This document shows, in pieces, positions 1 to 5,369 of a stretch of 21,428 nucleotides of DNA; position 1 is the first letter of the stretch, and each line of letters opens with the position of its first letter. The translations under genes and the position numbers were made by a program. The stretch comes from a virus, in IMG/VR virus record IMGVR_UViG_3300027797_001023, positions 1 through 21,428 of that record; one strand, 5' to 3'. The notes under the pieces were generated by a model that did no database searches, had not been told where the DNA came from, and saw only the letters and a list, made by a program, of their open reading frames with translations.

Positions 1-774
1 TATCTTGTAGGCGATATTATCGATGCTTGGAAGATTCAACAAAACAAATGGCGCTGGAAGCAGAGTCATACCAATGTGGTACGTCGTGTACTAGGACATG
101 CCAAACGTGGCACTAGAGTTGTTTATATAGCAGGCAATCATGATGAGTTTTTAAGACCAATGATGCCATATGGTTTTAGTTTTGGGCTAGTAGAGATACA
201 CAATCAGATAGAGCACATGGGTGCAGACGGCAAGCGTTATCTAGTTACACACGGTGACCTGTTTGATGGCATTACTCGACTGGCACCATGGATAGCATTT
301 TTAGGGGACAAGGCATATGATGTCATTTTATCACTCAATAGTAAGTTCAATTGGATACGCCATCGTTTTGGTTTTGGGTACTTTAGTCTTAGCAAATACC
401 TTAAACACAAAGTAAAGAAAGCTGTAGACTTCATATTCAAGTTTGAAGAAAACCTAGCCAACTATTGTAAGAAGCGTGGATTCGATGGTGTTATATGTGG
501 CCACATACATCACGCAGAAATCAAAAAGATCAACGGTGTGATGTATATGAATGACGGTGACTGGGTTGAATCATGTACAGCACTTGTAGAACATCATGAC
601 GGTCGTTGGGAAATTGTAACATGGACCAAGGAGAAGGACAATGTGGATACTGATACTGATAGCAGTTCACGTGAACAATCCTCAGGACGTGCCGGGAAGA
701 ATAGAGCTAGCATTCAAGGACCAGATGAGTTGCGAAGTGGCTCTAGCGTCAATGAAGTGGCAGTTAAAGTTTAA
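1..774 (+). CDS. LpxH-like metallophosphoesterase (5' end outside window)
   Basis: The frame is open from the first base, so the start lies upstream; 257 residues are visible. Calcineurin-type metallophosphoesterase motifs appear in order: GDIID (visible residues 4-8), GNHDE (45-49), a THGD block near residue 80 and GHIHH near residue 165, all metal-ligand motifs. The arrangement resembles UDP-2,3-diacylglucosamine diphosphatase (LpxH), which makes lipid X in the lipid A pathway at the inner membrane. The usual first motif (DxH) must lie before base 1. After the core comes a polar tail of about 50 residues rich in Ser, Asp and Gly that is probably disordered. The metallophosphoesterase fold is secure. 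The lipid A substrate is inferred from resemblance and from the glycosyltransferase 21 bases downstream; another phosphodiester substrate is possible. Confidence 0.8.
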   Translation, partial: YLVGDIIDAWKIQQNKWRWKQSHTNVVRRVLGHAKRGTRVVYIAGNHDEFLRPMMPYGFSFGLVEIHNQIEHMGADGKRYLVTHGDLFDGITRLAPWIAFLGDKAYDVILSLNSKFNWIRHRFGFGYFSLSKYLKHKVKKAVDFIFKFEENLANYCKKRGFDGVICGHIHHAEIKKINGVMYMNDGDWVESCTALVEHHDGRWEIVTWTKEKDNVDTDTDSSSREQSSGRAGKNRASIQGPDELRSGSSVNEVAVKV

Positions 775-795
775 TAATTTTAAGGTAGAAGGCCA

Positions 796-1512
796 ATGCA
801 AACGACAATAAGTGATAAGATTACCATTGTGGTTCCCTGTAAGAATGAAGAAAACTATATCGCACATTTGTTAATGCATCTGCGTCAGCAATCAATAGGC
901 GACACTAGAATTATCATTGCCGACTGTTCAACGGACAACACACGAGAAGTTATAGAAATAATGAAGGGTGAACTGAATGTTGAGGTTATTGATGGTGGTC
1001 CAGTTAGTCTTGCCAAGAACAACGGAGCACGATTAGTTACTACACCCTACATTCTGTTCATTGATGCCGATGTTCGTTTCTTTAAGACCACAGTTATTCA
1101 AGATGCTGTTGACATAATAGAATCAAAGAACTTGGACTTGATAGGTTTAAAAATAAAATGTTATGATCGTGATCCAAGAGCACATCTTGGATTCATTATC
1201 TTTAATACTATAAATCATGCCATGAAATACTTCTCACCCTTTGCAGTTGGAGCATTCATGCTCACCCGTAGAGACCGCTTTGAAGAGTATGGTGGCTTTC
1301 CGGAACAGTTTTCAACCAGCGAGGACTTTTTCTTATCTAGAAAGTATAGTCCTAAAAAGTTTAAAATCGTTCGACACCATTTTGGCCAAGACAGTCGCAG
1401 ATTTAAGAAGATGGGTTATATGGGTATGGCCAAGTATCTGGTCAAGAACTTTGTTAACCGCAACAACAAGAAGTACTGGGACAGCCTAGACAATAGCAAA
1501 TACTGGAGTTAA
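796..1512 (+). CDS. Family 2 glycosyltransferase
   Basis: A 238-residue GT-A type glycosyltransferase. The N-terminus has the family 2 opening strand and loop (IVVPCKNEEN, residues 11-20), then IIADCSTDNT (40-49), which contributes to nucleotide-sugar binding. The metal-binding DxD-type motif is IDADV (89-93). An acidic SEDFF motif (175-179) sits where the catalytic base of many GT2 enzymes lies. It probably transfers a sugar from a nucleotide-sugar to a lipid or glycan; the acceptor cannot be read from sequence. No convincing transmembrane segment is seen, so a soluble or peripheral enzyme is likely. The start is preceded by AAGG-type purine runs. It follows the phosphoesterase closely and probably shares its transcript. 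Phage GT2 enzymes can alter host surface glycans or modify phage DNA or proteins; context slightly favours the envelope. Confidence 0.82.
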   Translation: MQTTISDKITIVVPCKNEENYIAHLLMHLRQQSIGDTRIIIADCSTDNTREVIEIMKGELNVEVIDGGPVSLAKNNGARLVTTPYILFIDADVRFFKTTVIQDAVDIIESKNLDLIGLKIKCYDRDPRAHLGFIIFNTINHAMKYFSPFAVGAFMLTRRDRFEEYGGFPEQFSTSEDFFLSRKYSPKKFKIVRHHFGQDSRRFKKMGYMGMAKYLVKNFVNRNNKKYWDSLDNSKYWS

Positions 1513-1522
1513 TATAGAGATA

Positions 1523-2017
1523 TTATTTAAGTGCTGTCTCAAGCCAAGGCTTACAGTTTTCCCATGTGGTGAATACATGTGCCACACCCCCAACTGCTTG
1601 CCACTCTTGACAATTGCTGTGGCGATCATCAATTAAAATGTCGCCCGGGTTCTTGCAATGCCTCCATTTGTCATGGCTGAATGGTCCTATAGTGACAGGC
1701 ACCCCAGGGAAGTGATCGAGTGCCCACATGACTTTGTCACTGGCAGCCAGCGGCATACTATAGTCGTGTGGTAGTGCTGTGAGAAAACGCAAATGGTATT
1801 GAGGATTTCGATCAATGTATGCTTTACACATATTAACTAATTCATGTGCTCCTGTCATCAAGGGCAAATTGCGATAAAATCGCATGTCGTCCTTAACTCT
1901 GTCCCATTCTTCTTGTGGAATACGCTCGCCATTCTTGTCCCAACGTGTTTTAAGAACTTGTTGTGCTTGGCCGTGCCAATCTGCAACAACATCATCCATG
2001 TCTAAGTATATGTTCAT
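1523..2017 (-). CDS. 5'(3')-deoxyribonucleotidase-like HAD phosphatase
   Basis: A 164-residue HAD-superfamily protein. The nucleophile motif is LDMDDVVADW (D6 and D8 being the DxD pair), the second motif is the FLTALPH strand (T80), a candidate motif III lysine is K117 and the final acidic motif is ILIDDR (D130, D131). This matches the short 5'-nucleotidase group, which removes phosphate from (deoxy)nucleoside monophosphates in the cytoplasm. In a phage it may trim dNMPs or adjust pools together with the ribonucleotide reductase further along. The start at 2017 is forced, because the next Met is inside the DxD motif. There is no Shine-Dalgarno sequence. Instead a near-consensus sigma70 promoter ends five bases before the ATG, so the mRNA may be leaderless. 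The convergent 3' end lies 10 bases from the glycosyltransferase stop. Confidence 0.8.
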   Translation of the reverse strand: MNIYLDMDDVVADWHGQAQQVLKTRWDKNGERIPQEEWDRVKDDMRFYRNLPLMTGAHELVNMCKAYIDRNPQYHLRFLTALPHDYSMPLAASDKVMWALDHFPGVPVTIGPFSHDKWRHCKNPGDILIDDRHSNCQEWQAVGGVAHVFTTWENCKPWLETALK

Positions 2018-2022
2018 ACTGT

Positions 2023-2051
2023 ATTATAGTACGTTTATTGGGCATTGTCAA
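2023..2051 (-). promoter_or_regulatory. Sigma70-type promoter of the nucleotidase gene
   Basis: On the reverse strand TTGACA (2051-2046) and TATAAT (2028-2023) are separated by exactly 17 bases, a perfect match to both consensus hexamers. The predicted start of transcription, about seven bases after the -10 box, coincides with the ATG at 2017. Confidence 0.85.
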
Positions 2052-2066
2052 CGGGATAAGTAATCA

Positions 2067-2768
2067 ATGAATATAATAATCTATACCCTAGTGATGGTAC
2101 AAATCACTATAGCCTGTGTCACCTTGTATTTGCACAGAAGCCAAACACACAGAGCTGTACAATTTCATCCAGTGGTTAATCACGTTATGCGAGCCTGGCT
2201 TTGGCTAACAACAGGCATGGTTACTCGTCAATGGGTAGCCATACATCGCCGACATCATCAACGTTCGGACCAAGAGGGCGATCCGCATAGCCCTCAGATC
2301 TACGGCATTTGGCGTGTGCTGTTCGGCGGAGCATTGCTTTATCATTCAGCCAGCAAAGACACAGCCATGGTTGACTCCTTGAGCAAGGACTGCCCCAATG
2401 ATTGGATCGAACGCAACCTTTACTCTGCACACAGTCGCTCAGGTATTCTACTAATGCTGGTCATAGACCTATTGTTATTTGGACCGTGGGGACTTGTAGT
2501 GTGGGGTATTCAAATGATTTGGATACCATTCTGGGCAGCTGGTGTGGTCAATGGTGTTAGCCATTGGTGGGGATATCGCAACACAGATACCAAAGATACC
2601 AGCCGCAACATCATTCCGTGGGCTGTCTGGATAGGCGGCGAAGAACTACACAACAATCATCACAGTGATGGTGCCAACGCCAAGTTCAGCCAGAAATGGT
2701 ATGAGTTCGATCTAGGTTGGTTGTACATCTGTATCTTGCGGTTCTTTAGGCTAGCCACAGTTAGATAA
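2067..2768 (+). CDS. Fatty acid (acyl-CoA/acyl-lipid) desaturase
   Basis: A 233-residue membrane protein carrying the three histidine boxes of the delta-9 type desaturases in correct order: HRSQTH (residues 23-28), HRRHH (60-64) and HNNHH (195-199), plus an extra conserved-looking His at 166. These bind the di-iron centre that inserts a double bond into fatty acyl chains. Hydrophobic segments fall at about residues 3-21, 40-52, 80-92, 127-150 and 151-164. It is shorter than most members (about 300 residues), mainly because the N-terminal membrane hairpin is reduced. It would sit in the host inner membrane and need host electron donors. The ribosome site is weak (GGGATAAG, about six bases before ATG). 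It is probably an auxiliary gene altering membrane fluidity. A terminator follows immediately. Confidence 0.88.
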   Translation: MNIIIYTLVMVQITIACVTLYLHRSQTHRAVQFHPVVNHVMRAWLWLTTGMVTRQWVAIHRRHHQRSDQEGDPHSPQIYGIWRVLFGGALLYHSASKDTAMVDSLSKDCPNDWIERNLYSAHSRSGILLMLVIDLLLFGPWGLVVWGIQMIWIPFWAAGVVNGVSHWWGYRNTDTKDTSRNIIPWAVWIGGEELHNNHHSDGANAKFSQKWYEFDLGWLYICILRFFRLATVR

Positions 2769-2771
2769 AGA

Positions 2772-2799
2772 AAAAGCACCCGAAGGTGCTTTTCTTTTT
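2772..2799. terminator. Bidirectional intrinsic terminator
   Basis: Nine-base-pair perfect stem AAAAGCACC / GGTGCTTTT with a CGAA loop and T-rich tract. It lies between the convergent desaturase gene and the reverse-strand gene ending at 2829. Read on the reverse strand the loop is UUCG closed by C-G, the extra-stable tetraloop, so it should work well for the reverse-strand gene. Confidence 0.85.
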
Positions 2800-2828
2800 A
2801 CCACTATATATTGCTCTACGAGCGTATA

Positions 2829-3101
2829 TTATTTCTTCACGCCGCTGTTTACAAATGAGTACATTTTTTCAGCTGTCTCTAGAACTTTGTCAAGTCCTGG
2901 AAACTGTGGCATTTCAACTTTACTAACGATTTGACCAGTCTTCTCGTCACGAGTAGCAGTCATTTCCCAGCCTTGGAATTTGGCGTGGAAGTCGTCTTGT
3001 ACTAGGCTCTTGGCCATGCCCAAGATGTCTGTACGGATTTCGTAACCGTTCTTGTTGAATTTAACTTCTGGTAGCTTTGGTGCTGTAAAAATTTCTGACA
3101 T
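2829..3101 (-). CDS. Conserved hypothetical phage protein, 90 aa
   Basis: No function recognised. The protein begins MSEIFTAPKLPEV and is soluble, with alternating charged and hydrophobic stretches; the last third (from PGLDKVLETAEKMY) is predicted helical. It resembles small hypothetical proteins I associate with marine T4-type phages, but only by general impression. The frame stays open to an ATG at 3137, but the start at 3101 is preferred: GGAG lies seven bases upstream, and the same ACACACAGGA element occurs at identical spacing before the gene starting at 4074. A sigma70 promoter at 3162-3190 gives a leader of about 55 bases. It ends 30 bases before the shared terminator and looks early-expressed and monocistronic. 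Confidence 0.75.
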   Translation of the reverse strand: MSEIFTAPKLPEVKFNKNGYEIRTDILGMAKSLVQDDFHAKFQGWEMTATRDEKTGQIVSKVEMPQFPGLDKVLETAEKMYSFVNSGVKK

Positions 3102-3108
3102 AATAATC

Positions 3109-3118
3109 TCCTGTGTGT
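3109..3118 (-). promoter_or_regulatory. Repeated ribosome-binding leader ACACACAGGA
   Basis: Reverse-strand ACACACAGGA, seven bases before the ATG at 3101. The same ten bases stand seven bases before the ATG at 4074 (4082-4091). This fixes both starts. Confidence 0.7.
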
Positions 3119-3161
3119 TAATGTCTGTTGCTAACAACTACTTCTTTTTCGCTGTTAGTTT

Positions 3162-3190
3162 ATTATATATGCTCTGCGATAGAAAAGCAA
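3162..3190 (-). promoter_or_regulatory. Sigma70-type promoter for the gene at 3101
   Basis: Reverse strand: TTGCTT (3190-3185), 17-base spacer, TATAAT (3167-3162). The surrounding bases (GTTGCTTTT and GCATA before the -10) match the promoter at 4128-4156, suggesting a phage-specific early promoter family. Confidence 0.75.
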
Positions 3191-3191
3191 C

Positions 3192-3767
3192 TTATTTTCC
3201 GAACTTTTTTACTCGTTCCTTAATAAGGTTTACCACTTGGTCACTGAGCACTACTTCATAATGGTTGTATTCAACTTCCACTAATTCCATATCAGCATGA
3301 TGTTTTTGACTGCTGATAGTTACTACTCCATCGTTGGCTTCGTGCATAAAAGGGCTTTGTCCCTTTACAGTCACAATATTAGTCCAAGGATGTTGTATCT
3401 TGATCTTACTGGCCTGCTTCATTACCCAACTACTAGGCCCAATGTCACGCATGAGCCTACTAAACGGTAAGAAGTACTGGGCATAGTCCGCTACTTCAGC
3501 ACCACCATACGGAGTGCTTAGAGTCACAGCACCTTTAACAGCACTAGGCATTGAGTTGGCCAAATGTAGGCTGTAGATACCGCCCAGACTATGTGCAACA
3601 AACACCAGGTCCTTTTGGTCCTGTAATGTTGCCTGCATGTCTTTTAGGTTGTTTTCAAACCCATTACGACTGTCGTAGTTGATAGCTACTCCGTCGCCTA
3701 ATTTACTTCTAATATAGTTGAAGCTTTCGCTGGTGGCATTAGCCCCGTGAATATACACCAAGTTCAT
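3192..3767 (-). CDS. Alpha/beta hydrolase (lipase/esterase-like)
   Basis: A 191-residue alpha/beta-hydrolase. The oxyanion-hole HG is at residues 7-8 (LVYIHGAN). The nucleophile elbow is VAHSLGG with Ser60; the position usually Gly is Ala58, as in many lipases. A candidate acid is Asp146 (ANDGVVT) and the candidate base His169 (EYNHYEV), all in correct order and spacing. It is close to the minimum size for the fold and lacks a large lid. Likely an esterase, lipase or thioesterase; the substrate is unknown. No signal peptide is seen, so it would act in the cytoplasm unless exported by holin-dependent lysis. It is the last gene of the reverse-strand group 4074-3192. No Shine-Dalgarno is present, and an AATAAATA late-type box lies only five bases before the ATG. 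Confidence 0.8.
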   Translation of the reverse strand: MNLVYIHGANATSESFNYIRSKLGDGVAINYDSRNGFENNLKDMQATLQDQKDLVFVAHSLGGIYSLHLANSMPSAVKGAVTLSTPYGGAEVADYAQYFLPFSRLMRDIGPSSWVMKQASKIKIQHPWTNIVTVKGQSPFMHEANDGVVTISSQKHHADMELVEVEYNHYEVVLSDQVVNLIKERVKKFGK

Positions 3768-3772
3768 GCCAA

Positions 3773-3780
3773 TATTTATT
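3773..3780 (-). promoter_or_regulatory. Late-promoter-like box AATAAATA before the hydrolase gene
   Basis: Reverse-strand AATAAATA, one mismatch from the T4 late consensus TATAAATA, five bases before the ATG at 3767. It overlaps the TAA stop of the 39-residue gene (3781-3779), so chance is possible. Confidence 0.4.
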
Positions 3781-3898
3781 AGTTTCCGTATACTGCTTTG
3801 GCTTCTTCTATGCGGCCTTGACGAGCAAGACTAGCGGCAGCACGGGCTTGCCCAAATGCTTCTAAAAATGACCAGATTGAGTTGACGATTGTTTTCAT
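3779..3898 (-). CDS. Microprotein, 39 aa
   Basis: A short frame beginning MKTIVNSIWSFLEAFG and ending in a charged segment before VYGN. The first half is an amphipathic or weakly hydrophobic helix with aromatic residues; the second half (ARAAASLARQGRIEEAKA) is a strong helix former. Its ATG overlaps the TGA of the preceding gene (ATGA, translational coupling), and GGGA lies eight bases upstream. Function unknown. The coupling, ribosome site and lack of room for another gene in this 120-base stretch support it as real. It may act at membranes or as a small helical effector, but nothing proves this. Confidence 0.65.
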   Translation of the reverse strand: MKTIVNSIWSFLEAFGQARAAASLARQGRIEEAKAVYGN

Positions 3899-4074
3899 AG
3901 ATAATTCCCTTTTTGAGAGTAGTTGAACTCGCGAACATAGTTTTCGAGTTGAGCGGCATCGGTAATGCCTTTGGTGCTTAGATAATGATCCAAGCGGCTT
4001 TGGTAGTTAGTTGCTGGGAACATTTCACTTAAACGTTCCATAATGGCTAACATTTGATCTGATATGTATTTCAT
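3895..4074 (-). CDS. Small hypothetical protein, 59 aa
   Basis: A 59-residue frame beginning MKYISDQMLAIMERLSEMF and ending FNYSQKGNYL. It is predicted mainly helical: one helix at residues 3-19, a loop containing PATNYQ, then another helix from about 39 to 50. No known domain is recognised. The start at 4074 has the ACACACAGGA leader at the same spacing as the gene at 3101; an ATG five bases earlier stops after two codons. It is the first gene of a reverse-strand operon with the 39-residue microprotein (4-base overlap) and probably the hydrolase. Both a sigma70 and a late-type box stand upstream, so it may be transcribed early and late. Confidence 0.7.
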   Translation of the reverse strand: MKYISDQMLAIMERLSEMFPATNYQSRLDHYLSTKGITDAAQLENYVREFNYSQKGNYL

Positions 4075-4081
4075 TTCATTT

Positions 4082-4091
4082 TCCTGTGTGT
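4082..4091 (-). promoter_or_regulatory. Repeated ribosome-binding leader ACACACAGGA (second copy)
   Basis: Reverse-strand ACACACAGGA, seven bases before the ATG at 4074, identical in sequence and spacing to the copy at 3109-3118. Confidence 0.7.
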
Positions 4092-4118
4092 TTGTAGCAA
4101 CTCATGGTTTCTACTGAG

Positions 4119-4126
4119 TATTTATC
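4119..4126 (-). promoter_or_regulatory. Late-promoter-like box GATAAATA
   Basis: Reverse-strand GATAAATACTC, one mismatch from the T4 late box, 44 bases before the ATG at 4074. It lies immediately downstream of the sigma70 -10 box, giving a tandem early/late arrangement. Confidence 0.55.
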
Positions 4127-4127
4127 T

Positions 4128-4156
4128 ATTGTATGCTGCAACCGCACAAAAAGCAA
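4128..4156 (-). promoter_or_regulatory. Sigma70-type promoter for the reverse-strand microprotein operon
   Basis: Reverse strand: TTGCTT (4156-4151), 17-base spacer, TACAAT (4133-4128). Its -35 box lies four bases from the -35 box of the divergent forward promoter at 4161. Confidence 0.75.
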
Positions 4157-4160
4157 CCTA

Positions 4161-4189
4161 TTGACAACCATTTAGTGTTTAGTTATACT
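4161..4189 (+). promoter_or_regulatory. Sigma70-type promoter for the 4229-6463 operon
   Basis: TTGACA (4161-4166), 17-base spacer, TATACT (4184-4189): perfect -35 and five of six -10 bases. It is back to back with the reverse promoter at 4128-4156, and drives 4229 onward. Confidence 0.8.
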
Positions 4190-4202
4190 ATAACTCGATT
4201 GA

Positions 4203-4210
4203 GTTAAATA
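4203..4210 (+). promoter_or_regulatory. Possible late-promoter box GTTAAATA
   Basis: GTTAAATAC, two mismatches from TATAAATA, 18 bases before the ATG at 4229 and just downstream of a strong sigma70 promoter. The mismatches make it weak evidence alone. Confidence 0.35.
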
Positions 4211-4228
4211 CGTGATGGGAAACAATTT

Positions 4229-4516
4229 ATGAAACTTCGTACCAGATCAATTCTACAAGAACTTAATGAAATTGCCGAAGTACGCAACACGGATTCGTTG
4301 ATCGAAAGCCGTGCTACCAACATCATTAATTCTGCTATTAATCTGTTGGAAAGCATACACAAGCACTATGACGCTGACTCAGCGGATGAGCTTGAGCGCA
4401 GACTTATTAATGCCATCAAAGGACAAGATCCCAGTAAATTTACCCGCGGTGTACGAAGATTGGCAGAATCACGTAAAGCCAAAAGAAAACTAGAAGAATC
4501 CAATGACAATGAGTAA
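4229..4516 (+). CDS. Helical hypothetical protein, 95 aa
   Basis: Not recognised. The protein is charged and almost entirely helical: MKLRTRSILQELNEIAEVR, then a helix over about residues 28-45 and another from about 50-64, ending in a basic-then-acidic tail (RKAKRKLEESNDNE). It contains LIE|S at residues 24-27, which fits the T4 prohead-protease pattern (L/I)-x-E before a small residue, but one such match in a helical protein could be chance. It overlaps the next gene by 14 bases and is first in a three-gene operon behind a strong sigma70 promoter. Size and composition would fit a small core or adaptor protein; no function is assigned. Clear evidence for being real is codon continuity, operon overlap and promoter position. 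Confidence 0.65.
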   Translation: MKLRTRSILQELNEIAEVRNTDSLIESRATNIINSAINLLESIHKHYDADSADELERRLINAIKGQDPSKFTRGVRRLAESRKAKRKLEESNDNE

Positions 4517-5369
4517 TCTATTCGAAGGCGGCAATGTTTTTAAAACTGCCGATAAAAAATCACTAACACAGCGCATTGCTACCAAAGACGTGCCAGCCAC
4601 TGTTGACTTTATTGAAAAAATTACAGGCCTAGACTTTACAAAAGAATTAGATCCAGATGACAAGAAGCCAGTTAAGTGGCTAGGTACTACTGGTCGTAAA
4701 GAAGATCCAGATGGCACATTTGATCTAAACAGTTCTGGTGATTTGGATCTCAGCGTAGATGCTAGAGAAATCTCCAAAGAAGAACTAATTGCCAAATTGG
4801 CCGACTGGTGCAGAACCAATGGTGTTCCAGAAGAAGAAATTTTCAACCAAGGCACAAAGAAAACTGACGGATGGATCAAAGACGCTGGTGACAACGTGCA
4901 TTTTAGGACTCCAATTTCGGGCAGTCAAACTAATGGATTTGCGCAGTCCGATTTCATGCTCACAGTGAATCCCAAATTCCAACAAGGATCTATGATCGGT
5001 GGCCGAGGACAATATCGCGGTGAACATCGTCACATTGTATTGAGTTCCATTGCTCGTGCTAGAGGATTTAAATATAGTCCCAAGTTTGGCCTACTTCACG
5101 GAGATACAAACGAACCTGTAGAAAACGGCGACGACTGGAATGTTATCGCAAAACAACTGTTAGGACAAACAGCTACTAACAAAGACGTCAAGAGTGTAGA
5201 TGGCATTGTTGCTTATATTATCAAACTGCCTAACTATGATGAACTTGTAGCAGGCGCTAGAGAAACACTGGGCAAGCAGGGCATAGAATTACCTGTTAAA
5301 GAAGCCTTTGAAAGCTACGTACCAGGAAGTAATGCTTGGATGCGTAGAATGATTAATATTGTAAAATGA
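4503..5369 (+). CDS. Predicted polymerase-beta-like nucleotidyltransferase
   Basis: A 288-residue protein with the signature of the polymerase-beta nucleotidyltransferase fold: a Gly-rich stretch (LGTTGR, residues 60-65), then SSGDLDLSVD (77-86), in which D80 and D82 fit the paired metal-binding acids, and a later strand FAQSDFMLTV (146-155), in which D150 fits the third catalytic acid. Such enzymes transfer a nucleotide to RNA, DNA, protein or small molecules; the acceptor here is unknown. The N-terminus reads SNLFE|GGN, matching the T4 prohead-protease pattern (L/I)-x-E|(A/G/S). An alternative start is the ATG at 4509, two codons later. It overlaps its upstream neighbour by 14 bases and the downstream ligase-like gene by four (ATGA), so the two are probably translated together. 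The fold is inferred from motifs, not shown by homology. Confidence 0.6.
   Translation: MTMSNLFEGGNVFKTADKKSLTQRIATKDVPATVDFIEKITGLDFTKELDPDDKKPVKWLGTTGRKEDPDGTFDLNSSGDLDLSVDAREISKEELIAKLADWCRTNGVPEEEIFNQGTKKTDGWIKDAGDNVHFRTPISGSQTNGFAQSDFMLTVNPKFQQGSMIGGRGQYRGEHRHIVLSSIARARGFKYSPKFGLLHGDTNEPVENGDDWNVIAKQLLGQTATNKDVKSVDGIVAYIIKLPNYDELVAGARETLGKQGIELPVKEAFESYVPGSNAWMRRMINIVK

Noticed and set aside
3102-3137. Longer start (12 extra residues) for the reverse-strand gene ending at 2829
   Set aside because: The internal ATG at 3101 has GGAG at good spacing in a leader repeated before another gene; the extension lies within that leader.
4490-4894. Reverse-strand 134-codon frame opposite the nucleotidyltransferase
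   Set aside because: It lies wholly opposite a gene with clear motifs, and its Ser/Leu-rich translation looks like antisense composition.
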